This document shows positions 14,502 to 20,271 of a stretch of DNA of 20,271 nt, piece after piece; the stretch's first letter is position 1; each line of letters opens with the position of its first letter. A program made the translations under genes and the position numbers. The notes beneath the pieces were generated by a model. It saw only the letters and a list, made by a program, of their open reading frames with translations, was not told the origin of the DNA and made no database searches. Source of the stretch: an uncultured Lachnospiraceae bacterium (lineage in GTDB: Bacteria; Bacillota; Clostridia; Lachnospirales; Lachnospiraceae); the NCBI GenBank assembly GCA_910579085.1, contig CAJTRU010000065.1, positions 1-20,271 on the forward strand, read 5' to 3'.

Positions 14502-15470
14502 GTGAAAGGAATAATTCTTGGGCTTTATAATAGTTTCAAGTGCATTGCAGGCCAGTGTAATTATACATGCTGTTCTGGCTGGCGTATTGTGGTTGCTGGT
14601 GAGGACTTTAGGCGTTTTGGGAATATCCAGGATAAGGTTTTAAGAGAAGATATTTTGTCAAATATTTATGAAGCGGATGGAACCAGGTATTTTTCTACAA
14701 AGAGTGGTGGAAGATGCAGTATGCTTGATGAAGACGGGCTTTGCAGGATACAAAGAAATACAGGTGAGGAGATGCTTTGTAATACATGCCGTAAGTTTCC
14801 AAGGCTTGTTGCAAAGCATAAAGGGTTTTTATGGATTTCTATGGCTGCTTCCTGTCCAGTAACAGCAGATTATATTGTAAATAAAGAAATAGAATTTTAT
14901 AAATTGGGCAATAGAGGGGATATCTCTGCAATTAAGATGCAGGATATTCCTTTTATTGCAGGTGAAATGCAAAAATATAAAAAGGTATTGGAAAAGGATA
15001 TAGAATGTAAAAAAACAGCACAGCATTATATACATATGTATAGCTGGTTTATGGAAATTGCAGATAATATTCTGGAAATTATAATAAGACACAAAGAAAT
15101 TGTTTATCTGGAAGGCAGTTTTGATTATTTTGAGGAAGAAAAAAGTGCATTGCAGATTGTTTCACAGTTTGAAGACTTTGATAACATTGTAAGGGAAAAG
15201 TATGGCAGGGCTTTTGTAAATTATTTAGAATACAGGATATTCAGCAGGTATCTTGAATTGCCAGATGAAAAAGCGGGTGAAAGGTTCTGCCAGGTTTACG
15301 GGGAACTGTCATTGGTTTATATAATTGCTTTAAACCGGTATTTTACTATTGAAGGTGGTAATGGTAGTATAGATATGGAAAGGATAATAAACTGGGTGTA
15401 CAGGCTGTGTGTACACAGTCTTGGGCCTGGAATGGAAATCCATAATATTTTCTGTAACAGGATTGGTTGA
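14502..15470 (+). CDS. fliB: FliB-like flagellin lysine-N-methylase / CxxCxxCC-type cysteine-cluster protein
   Basis: A GTG start lies 8 bases after AGAAGGGA. The 322-residue protein opens with LYNSFKCIAGQCNYTCCSGW (C14, C19, C23, C24). It continues with GGRCSMLDEDGLCRIQ (C72, C81), GEEMLCNTCRKFPR (C93, C96, then PR) and SMAASCPVTADYI (C118). This Cys spacing, with the CRKFPR and SCP motifs, is the signature of FliB proteins, which methylate flagellin lysines in enterobacteria. The cysteines probably hold a metal or iron-sulfur cluster. It is somewhat shorter than enteric FliB. No flagellar gene is in the window, so the true substrate in this organism is open. It ends 44 bases before metH. 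Confidence 0.8.
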   Translation: MKGIILGLYNSFKCIAGQCNYTCCSGWRIVVAGEDFRRFGNIQDKVLREDILSNIYEADGTRYFSTKSGGRCSMLDEDGLCRIQRNTGEEMLCNTCRKFPRLVAKHKGFLWISMAASCPVTADYIVNKEIEFYKLGNRGDISAIKMQDIPFIAGEMQKYKKVLEKDIECKKTAQHYIHMYSWFMEIADNILEIIIRHKEIVYLEGSFDYFEEEKSALQIVSQFEDFDNIVREKYGRAFVNYLEYRIFSRYLELPDEKAGERFCQVYGELSLVYIIALNRYFTIEGGNGSIDMERIINWVYRLCVHSLGPGMEIHNIFCNRIG

Positions 15471-15514
15471 ATTTATATATATTTTTTAAGTTATTTTGGA
15501 AGACTGGGGGCTAT

Positions 15515-18013
15515 ATGGCTAAAGAGAATTTTATTGACAGGTTAAAACGTGGAAAACTGGTTCTTGACGGGGCAACAGGTTCTAATTTACAGAAGCGTGG
15601 AATGTCTGCTGGTGTATGCCCTGAAGAATGGATTTTGGAAAATAAGGATATTCTTAAGGACTTACAGGTAGAATATATAAAGGCTGGTTCTGATGTGGTT
15701 TATGCGCCAACATTTTCTGGAAACAGGATTAAGCTTGCAGAGTATGGGCTTGCAGATAATGCCAGGGACATTAATATGAGGCTTGTAGATATTTCGAAGG
15801 AAGCTGTCAAAGAGGCAGATGCAGGCAGGGATATTTATATTGCTGGTGATATAACTATGACAGGAAAACAAGTATATCCTGCGGGGACTCTTGGGTTTGA
15901 GGAACTTGTGGACATTTATAAAGAGCAGGTAATGTATCTTTATGATGCGGGTGTGGATTTTATTGTTGTGGAAACAATGATGAGCCTCCAGGAATGCCGT
16001 GCTGCGGTTATTGCGGTTAAGGAAACATGTAACCTTCCTGTAATGGTTACTCTTACATTTAATGAGGACGGGCGTACACTGTATGGTACAGACCCTGGGA
16101 CGGCTGCACTTGTTTTAAATTCCCTTGGTGTAGTGGCAGTTGGTGTGAACTGTTCAACAGGGCCTGGCAAAATGGTAGATATTGTAAGAAAGATGACAGC
16201 ATATGCAGATATACCTGTTGCTGCAAAGCCAAATGCAGGGCTTCCACAGCTTGATGCAGATGGAAATACGGTATATGATTTAGAACCAGATGGTTTTGCA
16301 GAGGGGATGGCTGCACTTGCAGAGGCGGGTGCTGATATTCTTGGTGGCTGCTGCGGCACTACTCCAGAACATATAAAGGCACTGTGTTCTATGTTAGAAA
16401 AGAAATCATTAAAAGACAGTGTTTCATTTACAGCCAGAAGAGGAAATATAAAAAGGCGTGCTCTTTCAACTGAAAGAGATGTGCTGGATATAGAACTGGA
16501 TGGCAGTTTCCTGGTGGTGGGTGAAAGAATTAACCCTACTGGGAAAAAGGCGTTACAGGCAGAACTCCGTGAAGGCTGTTTTGATATTGTTACAGAGATG
16601 GCAGAGTCACAAGAGGAGCTTGGGGCTTCGGTGCTTGATGTCAATATGGGAATGAATGGCATTGATGAAAAGGAAATGATGGTACAGGCAGTTAATGAAC
16701 TATCTATTGCAAGCAATCTTCCGCTTTCTATAGATTCAAGCCACCCTGATGTTGTAGAAGAAGCACTGCGTATTTATCCAGGCAGGGCATTGATAAATTC
16801 TATATCACTTGAACCTGGAAAGTTTGAAAGGCTTCTGCCTGCTGCTAAAAAGTATGGTGCAATGTTTATACTGCTGCCATTGTCAGAAAAGGGGCTTCCA
16901 AAGGATATGGCTGAGAAGAACAGCATAATCCATAAAATAATTGATGAAGCTTTGAAACAGGGGCTTTATAAGGATGATATTATTGTTGACGGGCTTGTGG
17001 CAACAGTTGGTGCAAACAGCAGGGCGGCACTGGAAACACTGGAAACTATAAGGTATTGTAAGAATGAACTGGAAGTTGCGACAATATGCGGGCTTTCTAA
17101 TATATCTTTCGGGCTGCCTGAAAGAATGTTTGTAAATAGCAGTTTTATGTCAATAGCAATAAGCCAGGGGCTTACAATGGCAATAGCTAACCCGTCACAG
17201 GACCTTTTAATGCATTCTGTGTTTGCAGCAGGGCTTCTTATGGATAAACCAGAAGCAGGAACAGGTTATATTGACAGGGTTACGAGGCATAAGGTTTCTG
17301 TTGTAAATGGTGAGGTTAATCCAGAGGCAGTTACTTTAAAAACAGGCAGCAGTAATGAAAATGCCTTTAACGGAAATATTATAAATGATGATTTGCTTTT
17401 TGAAGCAGTTGTAAAGGGAAGGCAGAATAAAATAGAAGAGTTTGTAAAAGATGCCCTGGACAGCGGGAAGAAAGCACAGGATATTATTGATGGCAGCCTT
17501 ATTCCTGCAATAAACCATGTTGGTGAACTTTTTGACCAGCAGGTATATTTCCTGCCACAGCTAATTTCAAGCGCAAAAACGATGGAAAAGGGAATAGCTG
17601 TTTTAGAACCTTTACTTGCAGAGAACAGAAGCAAAGAACCTCTGGGAACTATAGTTATAGCAACAGTTGAGCATGATATACATGATATAGGGAAGAACCT
17701 GGTTGCACTTATGCTTAGGAATTATGGATATAATGTTATTGACCTTGGGAAAGATGTGCCAGCAGAAAAGATTGTAGATACAGCTATAACAGAAAAAGCA
17801 GATATTATCGGTCTTTCAGCCCTTATGACTACTACAATGATGGAAATGAAAAAGGTAACAGGGCTTGTACATGAAAAATATCCTGGCTGCAAGGTTATAA
17901 TTGGCGGTGCAGTTATTACACAAGGGTTTGCGGATGAAATTGGGGCTGACGGGTATTCAAAAGATGCGCAGGAAGCAGTTGTACTTGTAGAAAGGCTGCT
18001 GGACTGCAAATAG
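15515..18013 (+). CDS. metH: Cobalamin-dependent methionine synthase lacking the reactivation domain
   Basis: This 832-residue enzyme transfers methyl from methyl-tetrahydrofolate to homocysteine through B12. The homocysteine domain (1-about 295) has the zinc ligands C213 (GVNCSTGP) and C279/C280 (LGGCCGTTPEH). The pterin-binding domain (about 325-590) shows VGERINPTGKK (335-345), DVNMGMNG (375-382) and LSIDSSHPDV (404-413). The B12 cap is about 625-705. The B12 domain has VEHDIHDIGKNLV (718-730) with lower axial ligand H723, GLSALMTTTM (766-775) and IIGGAV. The protein ends there; the C-terminal SAM-binding reactivation domain of the roughly 1,230-residue E. coli enzyme is absent, as is common in Clostridia. 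Reactivation must come from another protein. ATG 15515 follows a G-rich site (ACTGGGGG); an earlier TTG at 15467 is unlikely. No cobalamin riboswitch was recognised upstream. Confidence 0.96.
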   Translation: MAKENFIDRLKRGKLVLDGATGSNLQKRGMSAGVCPEEWILENKDILKDLQVEYIKAGSDVVYAPTFSGNRIKLAEYGLADNARDINMRLVDISKEAVKEADAGRDIYIAGDITMTGKQVYPAGTLGFEELVDIYKEQVMYLYDAGVDFIVVETMMSLQECRAAVIAVKETCNLPVMVTLTFNEDGRTLYGTDPGTAALVLNSLGVVAVGVNCSTGPGKMVDIVRKMTAYADIPVAAKPNAGLPQLDADGNTVYDLEPDGFAEGMAALAEAGADILGGCCGTTPEHIKALCSMLEKKSLKDSVSFTARRGNIKRRALSTERDVLDIELDGSFLVVGERINPTGKKALQAELREGCFDIVTEMAESQEELGASVLDVNMGMNGIDEKEMMVQAVNELSIASNLPLSIDSSHPDVVEEALRIYPGRALINSISLEPGKFERLLPAAKKYGAMFILLPLSEKGLPKDMAEKNSIIHKIIDEALKQGLYKDDIIVDGLVATVGANSRAALETLETIRYCKNELEVATICGLSNISFGLPERMFVNSSFMSIAISQGLTMAIANPSQDLLMHSVFAAGLLMDKPEAGTGYIDRVTRHKVSVVNGEVNPEAVTLKTGSSNENAFNGNIINDDLLFEAVVKGRQNKIEEFVKDALDSGKKAQDIIDGSLIPAINHVGELFDQQVYFLPQLISSAKTMEKGIAVLEPLLAENRSKEPLGTIVIATVEHDIHDIGKNLVALMLRNYGYNVIDLGKDVPAEKIVDTAITEKADIIGLSALMTTTMMEMKKVTGLVHEKYPGCKVIIGGAVITQGFADEIGADGYSKDAQEAVVLVERLLDCK

Positions 18014-18043
18014 TAATTTATAGACAGCCAGAAAGGAAACATA

Positions 18044-18982
18044 ATGGAAGATAAAACAGAGGGTTGTACTAAACGGGGTGTGGATATTATAATTCCAGTT
18101 TATAAACCAGGACCAGGATTTAAAAATATATTAGAACGGCTGCTAAGGCAGACTGTACAAGCCAGCCATATTTATCTGTTACAGACAATTGATAATGGCA
18201 GCAGTTTAATGGAAGATTTGGCAGAAGGTATTGTATCAGTACATCCTGTATTAAAGAAAGAATTTGACCATGGTGCTACAAGGCGTTTTGGTGCTGGTCT
18301 TTCGGATGCAGAGTTTATGTTATTTATGACACAGGATGCCATCCCTAAAGACAATAAGCTTATTGAAAAGCTGCTTGTGCCTATGGCAGACAAAAACATT
18401 GCAGTTTCATATGCACGGCAGATGGCGGGAAAAGATGCAGATATTCTGGAGAAAATGACAAGGATTTATAATTACCCTAAAGAAAGTTCAGTTAAGTCGG
18501 AAAATGATTTGGACAAACTTGGCATAAAAACGTATTTTTGTTCTGATGTATGTGCAATGTACAGGAAAAGTGTGTATGAAGAACTGGGCGGTTTTGTAAA
18601 AAAGACAATTTTTAATGAAGATATGATAATGGCGTCAAAGGTTATTAATGCAGGTTATAATATAGCATACTGCCCAGATGCAAAAGTAATACATTCCCAT
18701 TCATATACATGTATACAACAGTTTAAAAGAAACTTTGACCTTGGAGTATCACAGAAACAATATAGTGAAATATTTGGAAATGTTTCTTCTGAAAAAGAGG
18801 GGGCAGGCTATGCTGGTAAAATAATAAAAAGCTTAATTAAACGTGGTGAAGTATTTAAGGCATTTTATTTTGTATTACAGTGTGTATTTAAACTTGCAGG
18901 CTATAAAGCAGGGCTGCATTATGATAAACTGCCAGAAAAGCTTATATTAAAATTTACAATGAACAAAGGTTACTGGGATTAA
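18044..18982 (+). CDS. Family 2 glycosyltransferase (rhamnosyltransferase-like)
   Basis: This 312-residue GT-A fold enzyme has AGAAAGGAAAC before its ATG. The N-terminal strand VDIIIPVYKPG (13-23) is the nucleotide-sugar-binding start. IDNGSS (49-54) follows, and FDHGATRRFGAGLSDAEFML (75-94) resembles the rhamnosyltransferase group. MTQDAIP (95-101) carries the DXD-like metal site at D98. FCSDVCAMYRKSVYEELGGF (165-184) and FNEDMIMASK (190-199), with likely base E192/D193, complete the catalytic core. The C-terminal 90 residues are helical and basic and may touch the membrane. It probably adds a sugar to a cell-wall polysaccharide or lipid-linked glycan. Its stop codon lies in the loop of the following stem-loop. 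No other polysaccharide gene is adjacent. Confidence 0.92.
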   Translation: MEDKTEGCTKRGVDIIIPVYKPGPGFKNILERLLRQTVQASHIYLLQTIDNGSSLMEDLAEGIVSVHPVLKKEFDHGATRRFGAGLSDAEFMLFMTQDAIPKDNKLIEKLLVPMADKNIAVSYARQMAGKDADILEKMTRIYNYPKESSVKSENDLDKLGIKTYFCSDVCAMYRKSVYEELGGFVKKTIFNEDMIMASKVINAGYNIAYCPDAKVIHSHSYTCIQQFKRNFDLGVSQKQYSEIFGNVSSEKEGAGYAGKIIKSLIKRGEVFKAFYFVLQCVFKLAGYKAGLHYDKLPEKLILKFTMNKGYWD

Positions 18983-18999
18983 TTCCAGTAACCTTTGTT
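18962..18999 (+). terminator. Bidirectional stem-loop between convergent genes, with the glycosyltransferase stop codon in its loop
   Basis: AACAAAGGTTACTGG (18962-18976) and CCAGTAACCTTTGTT (18985-18999) form a perfect 15-bp stem with an 8-base loop. The left arm encodes the last residues of the glycosyltransferase, and the TAA (18980-18982) is in the loop. The opposing gene ends 3 bases past the right arm. The T-tracts on both sides are weak (GTTTACTTTGATTTTTC on +). Confidence 0.75.
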
Positions 19000-19001
19000 G
19001 T

Positions 19002-20027
19002 TTACTTTGATTTTTCAATTGTATGCTGCTGTGTCTGGCCTGTTGTAAGGTTATATATAAAAAGTTTGCTTTGGTCAAATGTTTCATAAAACAAGTATTC
19101 AGAAGTAAGGTTCAGGTAATTATAGTCACCCTCTGAAATAAGGCTTGTTTCCATTGATGGAAGTTCAAGTTTATATAAACCGTTTTCTGAACCGTTATCA
19201 ACCTGGTAAAATATTGTCGTACCGTCTTCTGATACATTATAGGTAGCAAGCCGTTTGTTTATAAGGGTTTCAACAGAAGAACCATCAAGTGGGACACGGC
19301 ATAAGCTGTAATCCTGTTCCATATCCATAAAGTACAGGTAACTTCCCTGCCTTGTAAGGTTTGTGCAGTTGCCAGCATATATTACTTGTGAACCTGAACC
19401 GCTTGTTCCAAGTGAGTGTATGTAATGGTCTTTATTCCATCCAGTATAGTATATCTTGTCATTATGTAATGCATAAGGTGCAGCTGGTTCATTAAGAAGC
19501 TTTTTGTTATCATTGCCGTCTATTTTTACAGAATAAAGTTCAAGGCCTTTTTTCTGGTCATAGTGCTGGTAAAAAAGATTATTTCCATAAAGGCATATTA
19601 CCTGTGTCGGGTCATCATATAATCTTTTAATGCCATGGCCTGATGTGTTAATCCTGAAAAGCCCTGTTGTGCTTATTGACAATAATGCATCAACATCATT
19701 TTTTATCTGGTCATTCCTTCTTGTATAAAAAATATAGCTGCCGGCTGAATTTATATAGCTGGCCCTGTCATCAATAAGTTTTTTGGCGTTGGAAAGGTCA
19801 CTGTCCATGCAGTAAAGTTTGTTTTCATCATAAGGATTTGCAAAATATATTTTACCCTCATTTTCACAGAAAAGCCCTCCATTCAGAAGATTGCCGCTTG
19901 TATTTCCAATAGTGCTTTCATCGTCATAAAATTTAGTACGGTTTCCTGTCACGATTGTATAAATAATAAAGGCAACAGCTCCTGCAGCTATTATGCCCAT
20001 AAAAATACGCTTAAAGATTTTTTTCAT
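19002..20027 (-). CDS. Membrane-anchored DUF5050-like beta-propeller protein of unknown function
   Basis: This 341-residue protein has a basic N-terminus and one membrane anchor (about 8-27, FMGIIAAGAVAFIIYTIVTG) with the rest outside the cell. The extracellular part is a run of about six to seven short repeats of the form x-I-Y-F/Y-x, then a turn, then L-Y-x(2)-D-x2, with a Lys/Thr-x-L-I/L. Examples are GKIYFANPYDENKLYCMDSD, GNNLFYQHY with LELYSVKIDGNDNKKLL, NDKIYYTGW, and GSYLYFMDM with LCRVPLDGSSVETLI. This is the pattern of DUF5050-type propellers common in Clostridia. No catalytic residues stand out. AAGGAAGG precedes the ATG on this strand. It faces the glycosyltransferase gene and shares its stem-loop. 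Confidence 0.82.
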   Translation of the reverse strand: MKKIFKRIFMGIIAAGAVAFIIYTIVTGNRTKFYDDESTIGNTSGNLLNGGLFCENEGKIYFANPYDENKLYCMDSDLSNAKKLIDDRASYINSAGSYIFYTRRNDQIKNDVDALLSISTTGLFRINTSGHGIKRLYDDPTQVICLYGNNLFYQHYDQKKGLELYSVKIDGNDNKKLLNEPAAPYALHNDKIYYTGWNKDHYIHSLGTSGSGSQVIYAGNCTNLTRQGSYLYFMDMEQDYSLCRVPLDGSSVETLINKRLATYNVSEDGTTIFYQVDNGSENGLYKLELPSMETSLISEGDYNYLNLTSEYLFYETFDQSKLFIYNLTTGQTQQHTIEKSK

Positions 20028-20105
20028 AATGTTAGTACCTTCCTTATATATAGCTTAAATTTTTATATATACCCTGGTTTCAGTATAACATATTTTATGT
20101 AAATG
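20028..20105 (-). promoter_or_regulatory. Upstream region of the DUF5050-like gene with a candidate -10 box
   Basis: On the - strand, TATACT (complement of 20082-20087) lies about 55 bases before the start codon. A TTGTGC is present 19 bases further up, a weak -35. The remaining bases to the window end (20106-20271) are AT-rich, with A/T runs, and hold no gene or clear hairpin that I can support. Confidence 0.35.
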
Positions 20106-20271
20106 TGCACAAATTTCTTTTCTTTTTTTAAGAAAATTTTAATATTGTGCTAAGGGTTTTGTAGTTAGTTTCTTCAAAGTATATATAAAAGACTTTCTTA
20201 CAGGCATTTTGCCTGGATTTACTCATTTATGTAATTTTTTACTTCAATTAGTCTTTTGAAAATATTATAAA

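Noticed and set aside
15940..16716. Long antisense open frame within metH
   Set aside because: Ser/Pro/Ala-rich shadow of a strongly conserved metH region.

Overview
The window looks like chromosomal DNA of a low-GC, Gram-positive anaerobe of the Clostridia, most likely Lachnospiraceae. This is an inference from AT-rich codon use, strong purine-rich ribosome binding sites, a MetH without its reactivation domain, BspA-type leucine-rich-repeat and Ig-like surface proteins, a FliB-like protein and a DUF5050-type protein. No rRNA, tRNA, CRISPR array or transposase gene was seen. Nearly all genes are on the + strand; only the last one is on the - strand.

Region 1 (1-1798): the 3' end of a large secreted protein with a Pro/Ser/Thr linker, four BACON-like repeats and a Big_2-like domain, closed by two hairpins that look like terminators.

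Region 2 (about 1800-9200): a tightly packed set. A LytTR response regulator is followed, with overlapping ends, by an AAA/ABC-type ATPase and a candidate Toprim-like protein, and then by a short GHKL sensor kinase. An ATPase plus nuclease-like pair, an arrangement typical of phage-defence systems, therefore sits inside a two-component pair. Past a probable terminator come the two subunits of a heterodimeric ABC exporter.

Region 3 (9287-11782): a sugar-phosphate isomerase/epimerase-like TIM barrel, a small unknown ORF overlapping its end, and a secreted LRR_5 (BspA-like) protein with its own leader.

Region 4 (11783-12618): about 840 bases without a credible gene. It holds two related, oppositely oriented, about 270-bp imperfect-palindrome elements. 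They have matching 16-bp ends and an identical 15-base core (candidate MITE or structured-RNA family).

Region 5 (12619-20027): a secreted unknown protein with a Big_14-like C-terminus; pyrE behind a leader with mutually exclusive hairpins; a 50-aa membrane protein; a FliB-like cysteine-cluster protein; a reactivation-domain-less MetH; a family 2 glycosyltransferase; and, convergent with it across a shared stem-loop, a membrane-anchored DUF5050-like beta-propeller protein.

The strongest candidate for a little-described system is the ATPase/Toprim-like pair (2783-4590) wired into the two-component operon. Second is the pair of palindromic elements at 11812-12082 and 12215-12490. All identifications were made by reading the sequence; no database search was run.
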